Positions 44,096-54,222 of a stretch of DNA of 64,000 nucleotides are shown piece after piece. Origin of the DNA: Levilactobacillus lanxiensis (GTDB lineage: Bacteria > Bacillota > Bacilli > Lactobacillales > Lactobacillaceae); NCBI RefSeq assembly GCF_016861655.1, contig NZ_BOLN01000004.1:124001-188000 (forward strand), in the 5' to 3' direction. Each line of letters starts with the position of its first letter. The stretch's first letter is position 1. A model generated the notes under the pieces. It was not told the DNA's origin, made no database searches, and saw only the letters and a program-made list of their open reading frames with translations. A program made the position numbers and the translations under genes.

Positions 44096-44977
44096 ATGTC
44101 TAAAAAGCGCTGGGTGCAGGGCCTGGTCTTGGTTGTTCTGGTTGCGTTAGGGTTTTATGCTTACCAAACGCGTCAGGTCAGCCATGCGGGTGAATCCATC
44201 ACCGCGGTAGGGTCAACGGCCCTCCAACCCTTAGTAGAAGCAGCAGGCGAACAGTATACGGGCGAACACCTGGGGACGTTCATTAACGTTCAGGGTGGAG
44301 GAACCGGTACAGGATTGAGCCAAATTCAAGAGGGCGCAGTCCAGATTGGGAATTCAGACCTCTTCGCTGCAGAACAAAAGGGGATTCGGGCTAAGGAATT
44401 AGTCGACCACCGCGTAGCCGTCGTGGGCATTACCCCTATCGTAAACAAAAAAGTGGGTGTCAAGGATCTGTCGACACATCAGCTGATTCAGGTCTTTACC
44501 GGCCAGGTCACGAACTGGCGGCAGGTCGGTGGCGCTGACCTGCCTATCGTTTTAATCAACCGGGCCCAAGGAAGTGGGACCCGAGCAACCTTTGAACAAT
44601 TTGGCCTGGAGAAGCACCGTTCCAAGACCTCACAGGAACAGGATTCTTCCGGGATGGTCCGGTCCATCGTCGCCACGACGCCCGGTGCCATCAGTTACGT
44701 GGCTTTTTCTTACGTTGATAAAACGGTTCAGGATCTGTCCTTGAATCACGTGGCACCAACTGAGGATAACGTGACAACGAATCGCTGGAAAGTTTGGTCC
44801 TACGAGCACCTGTACACCAAGGGCCAGCCAACCGGTCTGACGAAGGCCTTCATTGCGTACGTTCAATCGCCAGCGGTCCAAAACACTTTGGTCCGCCAAC
44901 TGGGCTATCTTTCACCCAACCAAATGATGGTCGAACGGAATGCAACCGGTCAGATTACGCAGACGGAGGGCAACTAA
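44096..44977 (+). CDS. pstS: Phosphate-binding protein PstS
   Basis: 293 residues. One N-terminal hydrophobic helix, then the phosphate-binding fold: AVGSTALQPLVEAAG, GGGTGTGLSQI, IGNSD and NRAQGSGTRATFEQF. No lipobox cysteine is present, so it is held by an uncleaved or SPase I-type segment rather than as a lipoprotein. AGGAGG precedes the ATG. First gene of the pst operon. Confidence 0.93.
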   Translation: MSKKRWVQGLVLVVLVALGFYAYQTRQVSHAGESITAVGSTALQPLVEAAGEQYTGEHLGTFINVQGGGTGTGLSQIQEGAVQIGNSDLFAAEQKGIRAKELVDHRVAVVGITPIVNKKVGVKDLSTHQLIQVFTGQVTNWRQVGGADLPIVLINRAQGSGTRATFEQFGLEKHRSKTSQEQDSSGMVRSIVATTPGAISYVAFSYVDKTVQDLSLNHVAPTEDNVTTNRWKVWSYEHLYTKGQPTGLTKAFIAYVQSPAVQNTLVRQLGYLSPNQMMVERNATGQITQTEGN

Positions 44978-44978
44978 T

Positions 44979-45908
44979 ATGAAAACAACTGAACAATTAG
45001 AAGCCAAGCTGAAGCGTCGTTCCAAGGCCGCCAAGTTAGAAATTTGGGGGCGCCTGATCAGTCTAACGGCGCTGATGCTGATTGTTGCGGTCGTCGTGGC
45101 CATCATTGGTTTTGTGGCCTCCAAAGGGATTGCAACGTTTACGAGTAACCACGTGAGCCTCTGGGACTTTTTATCCGGCAAGAGCTGGAACCCCGGGGTC
45201 AACGGGGCCAACGGCAAGCCTGAAGTTGGGGCATTACCCATGATTGTCGGGTCCTTCTTAATTACGATTTTATCGGCCATCGTGGCCACGCCATTTGCGA
45301 TTGGCACGGCGGTCTTTATGAATGAAATTTCACCCAATAAAGGGGCCAAGATTCTCCAACCCGTGACGGAACTCCTAGTGGGGATTCCTTCCGTGGTGTA
45401 CGGGTTTATCGGGCTTTCCGTGGTGGTTCCGACCACCCGGGCCATCTTTGGCGGCAGTGGTTTTGGGATTCTTTCCGGAACCTGTGTGCTCTTTGTGATG
45501 ATTCTCCCAACAGTGACGTCGATGAGTGCCGATGCCTTGCGCGCCGTGCCCCGTTACTACCGGGAGGCTTCCTTAGCCTTAGGGGCGACGCAGTGGCAAA
45601 CCATCTACAAGGTCGTCTTGCGCGCAGCGACCCCCGGGTTAATGACCGCGGTCGTCTTCGGGATGGCGCGGGCCTTTGGTGAAGCCTTAGCCGTGCAAAT
45701 GGTGATTGGGAACGCCGCACTGATGCCCAACAGTCTGGTCTCACCGTCGGCCACGTTGACGTCGGTTCTGACGACGGGGATCGGGAACACCGTCATGGGC
45801 TCGCTGCAAAACAATGCGCTGTGGTCCCTGGCACTAGTTCTGTTATTCATGTCACTAGTCTTTAACTTAATTATTCGCTTGATTGGTCGAAAGGGGCGCT
45901 TACAATAA
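44979..45908 (+). CDS. pstC: Phosphate ABC transporter permease PstC
   Basis: 309 residues from ATG 44979 (GGAGGG before it; upstream in-frame reading lies in pstS). Six membrane helices, with the permease coupling loop REASLALGATQWQTI. One base separates it from pstS and one is shared with pstA. Confidence 0.95.
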   Translation: MKTTEQLEAKLKRRSKAAKLEIWGRLISLTALMLIVAVVVAIIGFVASKGIATFTSNHVSLWDFLSGKSWNPGVNGANGKPEVGALPMIVGSFLITILSAIVATPFAIGTAVFMNEISPNKGAKILQPVTELLVGIPSVVYGFIGLSVVVPTTRAIFGGSGFGILSGTCVLFVMILPTVTSMSADALRAVPRYYREASLALGATQWQTIYKVVLRAATPGLMTAVVFGMARAFGEALAVQMVIGNAALMPNSLVSPSATLTSVLTTGIGNTVMGSLQNNALWSLALVLLFMSLVFNLIIRLIGRKGRLQ

Positions 45909-46792
45909 TGAATTCCAAAACGCAAAATAAGATTGCCATTGGCGGTCTCTACGGAATTGCCGGATTGGTCGTTCTAATTTTGTTAGCCCTGCTTGGCTAC
46001 ATCTTGGTCAGTGGGGTGCCGCAGTTAAGCTGGCACTTCCTGACCGCACCGGGTAAGGCGTTCCTGAAGGGCGGGGGCGTTGGGATTCAACTGTATAATT
46101 CCTTTTATCTGTTGATCCTTGCCATGCTGATTTCCTTTCCAATTGCCTTGGGCGCTGCCATTTACCTGTACGAATATGCCAAGGATAATTGGGTCACAAC
46201 CACGATTCGAACGGCGATTGAAATTCTGAGTTCACTGCCTTCCGTAGTCGTTGGGTTGTTCGGTTTCCTGTTCTTCGTGGTCAAGCTGCACCTAGGTTTT
46301 TCCATCTTGTCCGGAGCCTTTGCACTAACCTTCTTCAACTTGCCGCTGCTAACCCGGAGCATTGAAGATTCCTTACGCACCATCAGTGACGTGCAACGAG
46401 AAGGGGGCCTGGCACTCGGGCTGTCTCGGTGGGAGACCGTTACTCGGGTAATTTTACCTGCCGCGGTACCCAGTATCCTGACCGGGGTCATCCTGAGTGC
46501 TGGCCGGGTCTTTGGGGAAGCCGCTGCGTTGATCTACACGGCGGGCCAGAGCGCCCCGGCCTTGGACTTCACCGACTGGAATCCGTTTAACATTTCCAGT
46601 CCACTGAACCCAATGCGGCCAGCAGAAACCTTAGCCGTTCACATTTGGAAAATTAATTCGGAAGGCATCATGCCGGATGCCAAGGCCATTTCATCCGGGT
46701 CATCGGCCGTCTTAGTGATTGCCATTCTGCTGTTCAACTTTGCGGCCCGTTACCTGGGTAAACGTTTGTATAAGCGCCTGACATCGGCGTAG
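45908..46792 (+). CDS. pstA: Phosphate ABC transporter permease PstA
   Basis: 294 residues, six membrane helices, coupling loop REGGLALGLSRWETV. The ATG shares one base with the pstC stop (TAATG). Ribosome site AAAGGGG. Confidence 0.95.
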   Translation: MNSKTQNKIAIGGLYGIAGLVVLILLALLGYILVSGVPQLSWHFLTAPGKAFLKGGGVGIQLYNSFYLLILAMLISFPIALGAAIYLYEYAKDNWVTTTIRTAIEILSSLPSVVVGLFGFLFFVVKLHLGFSILSGAFALTFFNLPLLTRSIEDSLRTISDVQREGGLALGLSRWETVTRVILPAAVPSILTGVILSAGRVFGEAAALIYTAGQSAPALDFTDWNPFNISSPLNPMRPAETLAVHIWKINSEGIMPDAKAISSGSSAVLVIAILLFNFAARYLGKRLYKRLTSA

Positions 46793-46804
46793 AGGAGGAA
46801 AACC

Positions 46805-47629
46805 ATGTTTGTGAATAACGATGTAAAAAATGCGATGGCCATGGAAGAGCGGCACGTGATTAAGCTCAGTGACCCGGACCATCCCGTCATTCTCTCCACG
46901 GAAGACCTCCACGTGTACTATGGCAAGAAGGAAGCCTTATTTGAAGGTGACCTGGAGTTTGCCAGCAATCAAATCACGGCCTTGATTGGGCCTTCCGGTT
47001 CGGGGAAGTCGACCTACTTGCGGTCGTTGAACCGGATGAATGATCGCATCGCCACGGTGACGGGGAAAATCATGTACCGCGGCGTTGATATCAACCAGCC
47101 CAGCATTGACGTCTATGAGATGCGGCGTCGGGTGGGGATGGTCTTCCAACGACCCAACCCGTTTGCCAAGTCAATTTACGATAACATCGCTTTTGCTTTA
47201 CGACTCCGGGGGGTAACCGGTAAACATAAGTTAGATGAAATCGTGGAGACGTCGCTCAAGCAGGCGGCACTCTGGGACCAGGTCAAAGACGACCTGAACA
47301 AGAGTGCGTTGGCGCTTTCCGGTGGTCAGGCGCAGCGGTTGTGTATCGCCCGCGCCATCGCCATCAAGCCAGACATCCTCTTGTTGGATGAGCCAGCTAG
47401 TGCGTTGGATCCGGTGTCGACCGGGCAACTGGAAGACACGTTGTTGTCACTCAAGGAGCATTACACGATTATCATTGTGACCCACAACATGCAACAGGCC
47501 GCGCGGATCAGTGAGTATACGGCATTTTTCAATCAGGGACGGGTGTTGGAGTACGACACCACGAGCCATATCTTTACCAATCCGTCGGTGCAGGTGACCA
47601 GTGATTACGTGTCGGGGAACTTCGGCTAA
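46805..47629 (+). CDS. pstB1: Phosphate ABC transporter ATPase PstB (first copy)
   Basis: 274 residues with a 30-residue N-terminal extension. Walker [10 protein letters not shown] at 62-70, Q-loop VFQRPNPF, signature LSGGQAQRL, Walker [13 protein letters not shown]. It pairs with PstB2; two PstB paralogs in tandem are common in lactobacilli. GAGGAGG ribosome site. Confidence 0.95.
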   Translation: MFVNNDVKNAMAMEERHVIKLSDPDHPVILSTEDLHVYYGKKEALFEGDLEFASNQITALIGPSGSGKSTYLRSLNRMNDRIATVTGKIMYRGVDINQPSIDVYEMRRRVGMVFQRPNPFAKSIYDNIAFALRLRGVTGKHKLDEIVETSLKQAALWDQVKDDLNKSALALSGGQAQRLCIARAIAIKPDILLLDEPASALDPVSTGQLEDTLLSLKEHYTIIIVTHNMQQAARISEYTAFFNQGRVLEYDTTSHIFTNPSVQVTSDYVSGNFG

Positions 47630-47643
47630 GAGGAGGAGAAATA

Positions 47644-48402
47644 ATGAAAGAAGAAATTTTGACGACGCAGGATCTTCACTTATACTATGGTGACAAGGAA
47701 GCCTTGAAGGGCATCAATTTAAACTTTGATGAAAAGGGCATCACCGCATTGATCGGGCCATCGGGATGTGGCAAGTCCACTTACCTGCGGACCCTCAACC
47801 GGATGAACGATTTGATTCCAAACGTCACGATCACCGGGACCATTAAGTTCAAGGGCGACGACCTGTACGCCCCCAGTGCGGACACGGTGCAGATCCGCAA
47901 GGAAATTGGCATGGTGTTCCAACAACCTAATCCATTCCCATTTTCCATCTACGACAACGTGATCTATGGTCTGCGGATTGCTGGCGAAAAGGACAAGGAA
48001 AAGTTAGACGCCGTCGTTGAAAAATCTTTGCGGCAGGCGGCCGTGTGGGATGAAGTCAAGGACCACCTGCATGAAAGTGCCCTGGCCCTTTCCGGTGGGC
48101 AACAGCAACGGGTCTGCATTGCGCGGGTCCTAGCCGTGTCACCAGAAATCATCTTGCTAGACGAACCGACGAGTGCCCTGGATCCCGTGTCCAGTAGCCA
48201 AATTGAAGCAACCCTCTTGAATTTACGGCACGATTATACGATTATTATTGTGACCCATAACCTCCAGCAGGCGTCCCGAATTGCGGACCGGACCGCGTTC
48301 TTCATGAACGGGGAGCTGATTGAAGTGGATCAAACGAAGAATATTTTTATGAACCCAGCGAACAAGCAGACAGAAGACTACATTAGTGGTCGTTTCGGGT
48401 AA
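47644..48402 (+). CDS. pstB2: Phosphate ABC transporter ATPase PstB (second copy)
   Basis: 252 residues, standard PstB length. Walker [10 protein letters not shown] near 38-46, VFQQPNPF, signature LSGGQQQRV, Walker [11 protein letters not shown]. Differs from PstB1 in the signature (QQQ versus QAQ). Either a heterodimer or alternative homodimers are possible. Confidence 0.95.
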   Translation: MKEEILTTQDLHLYYGDKEALKGINLNFDEKGITALIGPSGCGKSTYLRTLNRMNDLIPNVTITGTIKFKGDDLYAPSADTVQIRKEIGMVFQQPNPFPFSIYDNVIYGLRIAGEKDKEKLDAVVEKSLRQAAVWDEVKDHLHESALALSGGQQQRVCIARVLAVSPEIILLDEPTSALDPVSSSQIEATLLNLRHDYTIIIVTHNLQQASRIADRTAFFMNGELIEVDQTKNIFMNPANKQTEDYISGRFG

Positions 48403-48413
48403 GGAGGCAGGAT

Positions 48414-49094
48414 ATGCGCAGATTATTTGATGATGAGTTAGCTGAATTAGATGCTGACTTTACTGAAATGGGGATGCTGGTCAGTGAAACGATTGAGCAG
48501 GCGGTGAGTTCCTTTACCAACCGGGATGCCGTTGCCGCGCAACAAATCATTGACCACGACCATGATATTAACGAACGTGAAATTGCTTTGGAAAAGAAAA
48601 CGTTTGAAATGATTGCCTTGTACCAACCCGTCACTACGGACCTGCGAGAAATCGTGACAATTTTAAAGGCCGTGTCGGAGCTGGAACGGGCCGGGGATCA
48701 CGCCCGGAACATTGCGCACGCCACGATTAAGTTTGGCACGAAGCAAAAGATTCCCGTCTTAGAACAGCTACTGAACCAGATGGGGTTGATGACGACCCAG
48801 ATGGTGAAAGATGTCTTGGCCGCATACGTGGATAAGAACGACCACGAGGCCCGGAAACTAGCCGATGTCGACCGGCAACTTGATCAGCTCAACCACCAGG
48901 TGCGGGCCGATAGCTATGCTCAGATGCGTAGCGACCCGGCGTTTGAAACGGGCGCGTCCATTTACTTGAACGTGGCCCAAGACCTCAGTCGGATTGGGGA
49001 TTACGTGACGAACGTCTGTGAATGGATTGTTTACCTGAAGTCCGGGCAGATTATCGAATTGAACACGGCAAGTCAGGATGGCGAAACGGCGTAA
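48414..49094 (+). CDS. phoU: Phosphate uptake regulator PhoU
   Basis: 226 residues; two three-helix repeats with metal-binding motifs ELERAGDHARNI and RIGDYVTNVCEW. It couples transport through PstB to PhoR and damps the response when phosphate is ample. AAGGAGG precedes the ATG; last gene of the operon. Confidence 0.95.
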   Translation: MRRLFDDELAELDADFTEMGMLVSETIEQAVSSFTNRDAVAAQQIIDHDHDINEREIALEKKTFEMIALYQPVTTDLREIVTILKAVSELERAGDHARNIAHATIKFGTKQKIPVLEQLLNQMGLMTTQMVKDVLAAYVDKNDHEARKLADVDRQLDQLNHQVRADSYAQMRSDPAFETGASIYLNVAQDLSRIGDYVTNVCEWIVYLKSGQIIELNTASQDGETA

Positions 49095-49142
49095 TCCGTT
49101 GCAGCCAGCACGAAAGCTTAATCTAAACTGAAGATTGATGAG

Positions 49143-49180
49143 AACGGCCACTGAAGACTTGCTTTCAGTGGCCGCTTTCG
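49143..49180 (+). terminator. pst operon terminator
   Basis: CGGCCACTGAA pairs with TTCAGTGGCCG, then T's. Between here and 49354 I see no gene. Confidence 0.85.
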
Positions 49181-49354
49181 TTATTCTTGCCCTAGTGAGC
49201 CTGAAAATCAGCAATCAATCGCGAGATTACTGGATTTACTAAGGTCATTTCGGATATGATAGAAGCACTTAACCACGGTCTGTAAATTGCAAAGGTCAGG
49301 GAAGCATTGCCCAAAAGATTAAGCAATTGGTCAGTCCTGGTTAAACCAGTGTTG

Positions 49355-49531
49355 GCCGCAGGAAGCGTGAAAATGGTCTCAGCCGTGGGAATTTCCTTAG
49401 CGGCGGGGTGAGCCGGTTAGGAAATTGATATCTTTGAGACAGCTTGCTGGCTCAAAGTAAGCTCGGAGACCGTCCTTTGGCTCCGGGCGTTCGCCCACCG
49501 CGTTCCGGACCATTTACACGCTCCCGGAGGC
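49355..49531 (+). repeat. Dispersed structured repeat, short diverged copy E (upstream of pspC)
   Basis: Closing stem 49361-49378 with 49508-49525: 16 of 18 positions pair. It is followed by GCA/GGA and GCC (49355) with GGC (49529-49531), the same outer frame as copies A and D. Inside, AATTTCCT/AGGAAATT and CTTTGAG/CTCAAAG hairpins occur, but the CAGCTGTGTCGG and CACAGCAGGG cores are missing. It ends 48 nt before pspC. Confidence 0.65.
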
Positions 49532-49579
49532 CCGGGCAACGTGTATTTAGACTAAACAAATAAAAAGGAGTGTTCGCCT

Positions 49580-49915
49580 ATGGCAGCAAAGAAACGTTTC
49601 GTCCGTTCCCGTACTAACCGCTTAGTTGGTGGGGTATTGGGCGGCATTGCAGAATATTTTAATTGGAACGCCAACCTTTTACGGTTGATCTACGTCTTGG
49701 TTTCACTTGCGATTCCCACTCACGGCGTCTTGGGCCTATTGGTCTACGTGGTCGTGATGACCTTCATGCCGCTGGATGATTCACAGCCAGCAACGCCTAA
49801 CTTTCGGGATTTATTCCGGGGTGGGGACCAACAGGAACCCGAGCATACCGGGCGCAAGGTGATTCACGACGTCACGGAACAAGACGTCAAGGATTCTCAC
49901 AAGGACGGTGAGTAG
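49580..49915 (+). CDS. PspC-domain membrane protein
   Basis: 111 residues. PspC domain (KRFVRSRTNRLVGGVLGGIAEYF) with one or two membrane helices and a charged C-terminal tail. Related proteins take part in cell-envelope stress responses (PspC/LiaF-type). AAAAGGAG before the ATG; overlaps the next gene. Confidence 0.88.
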   Translation: MAAKKRFVRSRTNRLVGGVLGGIAEYFNWNANLLRLIYVLVSLAIPTHGVLGLLVYVVVMTFMPLDDSQPATPNFRDLFRGGDQQEPEHTGRKVIHDVTEQDVKDSHKDGE

Positions 49916-50288
49916 GGTGCGGTTTTGGCCAAGAATTTTTGTGAACGCGTTAATCTTCCTGGCATTAGCCGGCTTTTTCCAGAGCTCGCTGGCCGGGTCA
50001 TTTCAAAATAGCTTCTACGTCTCCAGCGTCTGGATTGCCTTACTGGCAAGCTTCGTGCTGGCCCTGTTGAACGCGGTGGTTAAGCCGATTCTCTTCGTAC
50101 TGTCGCTGCCGATTACCATTTTGACCCTGGGGCTGTTCAGTATTGTGCTGAACGCTGCCATGCTCGAGTTGACCTCAGCATTCGTTGGCGCCAACTTTGC
50201 CTTCAGTTCGTTTGGCACGACCCTGATTATTGCGGTGATCATGTCGTTATGTAACGCGATTATCAGCGACCACTTTGCCCGAGGATAA
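49908..50288 (+). CDS. YvlD/phage-holin-family membrane protein
   Basis: 126 residues with four membrane helices. LLNAVVKPILFVLSLPITILTLGLF is characteristic (shown here only to locate residues about 45-70). GTG 49908 overlaps the end of pspC; GTG 49917 is an alternative. PspC plus YvlD is the pairing of the Bacillus yvlABCD envelope-stress operon. Despite the family name it is not a phage gene here. Confidence 0.85.
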   Translation: MSRVRFWPRIFVNALIFLALAGFFQSSLAGSFQNSFYVSSVWIALLASFVLALLNAVVKPILFVLSLPITILTLGLFSIVLNAAMLELTSAFVGANFAFSSFGTTLIIAVIMSLCNAIISDHFARG

Positions 50289-50332
50289 CTTGCGGCCACC
50301 GGTTTAATTTGGTGGGAGTTCCTACGGGAAAG

Positions 50333-50341
50333 TGCTAAAAT
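50333..50341 (+). promoter_or_regulatory. Extended -10 upstream of hprK
   Basis: TGCTAAAAT, 36 bp before the hprK ATG, with no good -35. Confidence 0.4.
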
Positions 50342-50376
50342 TAAAGTAGTTTACTATGCAGTAAGGAGGAGCGCCC

Positions 50377-51312
50377 ATGACAGAAAGTGTCACGGTTGCC
50401 GAACTCGTCAAAGCCAACCGCTTAGATGTGTATTCCGGCGAAGAAAATCTAGACCGTCAAATTACGACCAGCGATATTTCCCGGCCGGGATTGGAATTGA
50501 CCGGTTATTTTAATTACTATCCAGCAAAACGGGTTCAGTTACTGGGAATCACCGAAACGTCGTTTGCAAAGGGCATGAGTCATAAGAAATTGCTCGATGT
50601 GATGCGGAAGATGTGTCAACCTGAGACACCCGCATTTGTGATTTCCACGCAATTGGATCCACCAGAAGAACTTAAGGAATCTGCTGCTGAGGCGGGAATC
50701 CCTATCTTAGGGACCAAGCTCACCACGTCGCGGGTTCTCAGTAACATGACCAACTTTTTGGAAGGCAAATTAGCCGAACGTCAATCCGTTCACGGGGTTC
50801 TCGTGGATATCTACGGGGTTGGGGTCATGATTACCGGTGATTCTGGTGTTGGGAAGAGTGAAACCGCGTTGGAACTGGTTAAACGGGGGCACCGGTTGAT
50901 TGCCGATGACCGGGTCGAAGTTTACCAGCAGGATGAACAGACCCTAGTGGGGGCCGCCCCAGCCATTTTGAGCCATCTGCTTGAGATTCGGGGAATTGGC
51001 ATCATTGACGTGATGAACCTCTTTGGTGCCGGCGCCGTCCGGAGTGAAACGGACATCGATTTGATTGTCCACCTGGAACTCTGGAAGGACGATAACCACT
51101 TTGACCGTCTTGGTAATAATGATGAGACACAACGCTTCTTTGATGTCGTGGTGCCAAAAATCAGTATTCCCGTTAAGACTGGGCGTAACCTGGCCATCAT
51201 CATTGAAGCCGCAGCCATGAACTTCCGGGCACGGTCAATGGGCTACGACGCCACTAAAGTCTTTGATGAAAACTTAAAGCGCTTAATTAAGCAAAACGGA
51301 AATAAATCATAA
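50377..51312 (+). CDS. hprK: HPr kinase/phosphorylase
   Basis: 311-residue bifunctional enzyme that adds or removes phosphate on Ser46 of HPr, giving the co-repressor for CcpA. Catalytic His in SVHG near 139, P-loop GDSGVGKS at 154-161, ADDRVEV, and the family signature [18 protein letters not shown] precedes the ATG. It leads hprK-lgt-gpsA-galU, the usual Lactobacillales order. Confidence 0.97.
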   Translation: MTESVTVAELVKANRLDVYSGEENLDRQITTSDISRPGLELTGYFNYYPAKRVQLLGITETSFAKGMSHKKLLDVMRKMCQPETPAFVISTQLDPPEELKESAAEAGIPILGTKLTTSRVLSNMTNFLEGKLAERQSVHGVLVDIYGVGVMITGDSGVGKSETALELVKRGHRLIADDRVEVYQQDEQTLVGAAPAILSHLLEIRGIGIIDVMNLFGAGAVRSETDIDLIVHLELWKDDNHFDRLGNNDETQRFFDVVVPKISIPVKTGRNLAIIIEAAAMNFRARSMGYDATKVFDENLKRLIKQNGNKS

Positions 51313-51317
51313 GGGAG

Positions 51318-52181
51318 ATGGGCGTTATCTTTTCACCTATTGTGGCGGCGCTGAACCCCATCGCCATTCACCTCGGACCGATTGCAGTCCACTGGTACGG
51401 CGTCATTATTGCAACCGGGGTCATCATTGCGGTGACTCTGGCAGTGCGTGAGGGCGACCGCCGGGGAATCAAGTCGGATGATATTTACGACATGATTCTT
51501 TGGGCATTGCCAGCTGCTCTGATTGCGGCCCGCGCTTACTACGTTATTTTTCAGTGGTCATACTATCAGCACCATCCCGGTGAGATCATTGCGATTTGGG
51601 ATGGGGGTATCGCCATCTACGGCTCGCTGATTGGGGCCGGACTGGTCGTGTACTTCTTCTGCCGTTCCCGGTTCATTCCGGTGTGGTTGATGCTGGACGT
51701 GGCCGCGCCGACCGTTATTTTGGGCCAAGCTATTGGCCGGTGGGGAAACTTTATGAATCAGGAAGCCTTTGGCCGCATCACCAGCCTGGCCTTCCTGCAG
51801 GGCCTCCATCTGCCTAACTGGATCATCAATCAAATGTTGATCAACGGGGCTTACCGCCAACCCACCTACCTGTATGAGTCGACCTGGGATCTGATGGGCT
51901 TCGTCATTTTGATGAGTCTGCGTCACTATCCCAAGCTCTTCAAGCAGGGCGAGGTCTTCCTGGGCTACGTGATGTGGTACTCATTTGGCCGGTTCTTTAT
52001 TGAAGGCATGCGGACGGATAGCCTGATGTTGTTGGGCGTCATCCGGGTGTCACAACTGTTGTCGATCATCTTGTTTGTGGGTGCCCTGATTCTCTGGGTA
52101 TCCCGGCGACGGGCGGTCACGCCACCAATCGCTTACCTTGACGGAAATCCGTTTCAAGAAAAAACTAATCTTTCTAAATAA
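51318..52181 (+). CDS. lgt: Prolipoprotein diacylglyceryl transferase
   Basis: 287-residue membrane enzyme that attaches diacylglycerol to the lipobox cysteine. About seven helices; motifs [36 protein letters not shown] and [13 protein letters not shown] 51318 touches its AAGGGAG with no gap, so GTG 51342 is a possible alternative start; the conserved region begins soon after ([10 protein letters not shown]). 5 nt after hprK. Confidence 0.95.
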   Translation: MGVIFSPIVAALNPIAIHLGPIAVHWYGVIIATGVIIAVTLAVREGDRRGIKSDDIYDMILWALPAALIAARAYYVIFQWSYYQHHPGEIIAIWDGGIAIYGSLIGAGLVVYFFCRSRFIPVWLMLDVAAPTVILGQAIGRWGNFMNQEAFGRITSLAFLQGLHLPNWIINQMLINGAYRQPTYLYESTWDLMGFVILMSLRHYPKLFKQGEVFLGYVMWYSFGRFFIEGMRTDSLMLLGVIRVSQLLSIILFVGALILWVSRRRAVTPPIAYLDGNPFQEKTNLSK

Positions 52182-52196
52182 GGAGAATCCATTACT

Positions 52197-53210
52197 ATGT
52201 CAGAGAAAATTGCAGTACTCGGTGCCGGTTCATGGGGATCAATCTTAGCGAGCGTTTTGGACGAAAATGGTCATGACGTCCGCCTCTGGTCGTACAATCC
52301 GAAACAAGTTGAGGAATTAAACCAGCAGCATACGAACACGCATTACATTAAGGACTTTACTTTCTCTCCGTCGTTAGTGGCTTACTCCGATTTGGCAAGC
52401 GCCCTGGACGGCGTGGATGCCATTCTGTTTGTTGTGCCAACCAAGGCCATTCGTTCCGTGGCGGGCCAGGTTGCTGAAATCTTAAAAGCTAAGAACTTAC
52501 AGCCTGAACTGATTCACGCCAGCAAGGGGATCGAACAGAAGACTTACAAGCGGCTGTCACAAGTGCTAGAGGAAGAGATTCCCGCAGCTAACCGCAAGGC
52601 CGTAACCGTCTTGTCCGGTCCTAGTCATGCGGAAGACGTTGCGCGCAAGGATATTACCCTGGTCACGGCGGCTAGTGTGAGTCCCGACGCGGCTAAATAC
52701 GTGCAAAAACTGTTCATGACACCTTACTTCCGGGTTTACACCAACCCAGATATTATTGGGGTTGAAATTGGGGCCGCACTGAAGAACATCATTGCTTTGG
52801 GTGCCGGGGCCTTACATGGGTTAGGCTACGGCGACAACGCCAAGGCTGCCTTGATGACCCGGGGCCTGGCCGAAATTTCTCGGTTAGGGACCTCCTTTGG
52901 GGCTGACCCGATGACTTTCATCGGGCTGTCCGGTGTCGGTGACATTATCGTGACTGCCACGAGTTCTAATTCACGGAACTGGCGGGCCGGCGATGAACTG
53001 GGCCGCGGTGAGGCGTTGGATGACGTCATCAACCACATGGGCATGGTCATCGAAGGCTTGGCAACGACCAAGGCCGCTTACGAACTTTCTCGTGAACGCG
53101 GCGTTTCCATGCCAATCACGGAAGCCATCTATCAAGTTATTTACGAAGGCAAGGATATTCGTGCCGCTATCTCTGATCTGATGCAACGTGAGGGTCGGTC
53201 TGAATTTTAA
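52197..53210 (+). CDS. gpsA: Glycerol-3-phosphate dehydrogenase [NAD(P)+]
   Basis: 337 residues; makes sn-glycerol-3-phosphate from dihydroxyacetone phosphate for phospholipids. N-terminal [10 protein letters not shown], mid-chain [30 protein letters not shown] and [19 protein letters not shown] precedes the ATG. Confidence 0.97.
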   Translation: MSEKIAVLGAGSWGSILASVLDENGHDVRLWSYNPKQVEELNQQHTNTHYIKDFTFSPSLVAYSDLASALDGVDAILFVVPTKAIRSVAGQVAEILKAKNLQPELIHASKGIEQKTYKRLSQVLEEEIPAANRKAVTVLSGPSHAEDVARKDITLVTAASVSPDAAKYVQKLFMTPYFRVYTNPDIIGVEIGAALKNIIALGAGALHGLGYGDNAKAALMTRGLAEISRLGTSFGADPMTFIGLSGVGDIIVTATSSNSRNWRAGDELGRGEALDDVINHMGMVIEGLATTKAAYELSRERGVSMPITEAIYQVIYEGKDIRAAISDLMQREGRSEF

Positions 53211-53245
53211 AAATTTCTGGGGATACGAGGAAGGATCTTATTACT

Positions 53246-54151
53246 ATGAGAAAAGTTAGAAAAGCAGTGATTCCAGCGGCGGGTTTGGGAACCCGTTTCT
53301 TACCTGCAACCAAAGCGTTAGCGAAGGAAATGTTGCCCATCGTGGACAAGCCAACGATTCAATTCATCGTTGAGGAGGCCCGGAAGTCTGGCATTGAAGA
53401 TATCGTGATCGTGGATGGCAAGTCTAAGCGCTCGATTGAAGATCACTTTGATTCCAACCCGGAATTGGAAGCGAATTTGGAAGCCAAGCATAAGGATGAC
53501 CTTTTGCGTCAGGTTCAAGAAACCACGGGCATGAATCTCTACTTTATTCGCCAGCCCTATCCACGAGGCTTGGGGGATGCCGTATTGACAGCCAAGGCCT
53601 TCATCGGCGACGAGCCTTTCGTTGTGATGCTGGGTGACGACATGACCGACAGCAAGGTGCCCTTGACCAAGCAATTGATCGACCGGTATGAAGAAACCGG
53701 GGCGTCCACGTTGGCAGTGATGCGGGTCCCACACAAGGATACGGCGAAGTATGGCGTGATTAATCCTTCTGAGGAAACGGCGCCAGGCCTGTACAACGTC
53801 ACGAATTTTGTGGAAAAGCCCCAACCGGATGAAGCACCTAGTGACTTAGCCATTATTGGCCGGTACCTGTTCACCCCAGAAATCTTTGAAGCCCTGGAAA
53901 ACACGCCAGTCGGCTTGGGCAACGAACTCCAATTAACGGATGCCATTGATAATTTAAACAAGACCCAACGCGTGTTTGCCCACGAGTACACGGGCAAGCG
54001 GTTTGACGTCGGCAATAAATTCGGCTGGATTCAAACCAACATCGAATATGGGTTGAACCATCCGGAAACGAAAGACCAACTCCGGGCCTACATCAAAGAG
54101 TTGGGCGCTAAGTTAGCCAAGGCTGACGAGAAGGCTCCCAAGTCGAAATAG
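53246..54151 (+). CDS. galU: UTP-glucose-1-phosphate uridylyltransferase
   Basis: 301 residues; makes UDP-glucose for wall polymers and glycolipids. Nucleotide loop [18 protein letters not shown], sugar-binding VEKP and [12 protein letters not shown]. 35 nt after gpsA, with AGGAAGGAT. Confidence 0.96.
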   Translation: MRKVRKAVIPAAGLGTRFLPATKALAKEMLPIVDKPTIQFIVEEARKSGIEDIVIVDGKSKRSIEDHFDSNPELEANLEAKHKDDLLRQVQETTGMNLYFIRQPYPRGLGDAVLTAKAFIGDEPFVVMLGDDMTDSKVPLTKQLIDRYEETGASTLAVMRVPHKDTAKYGVINPSEETAPGLYNVTNFVEKPQPDEAPSDLAIIGRYLFTPEIFEALENTPVGLGNELQLTDAIDNLNKTQRVFAHEYTGKRFDVGNKFGWIQTNIEYGLNHPETKDQLRAYIKELGAKLAKADEKAPKSK

Positions 54152-54222
54152 GTGACAAACTTACTTTTTAATAGTAAAGTAGGCTCTATCATTAAAGGCA
54201 TGAGTGGAAGGGAGCGTTACGC

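Noticed and set aside
49908-50288. Prophage holin remnant
   Set aside because: The 'phage holin family' label fits YvlD, which pairs with PspC in a chromosomal envelope-stress operon; no other phage genes are nearby.
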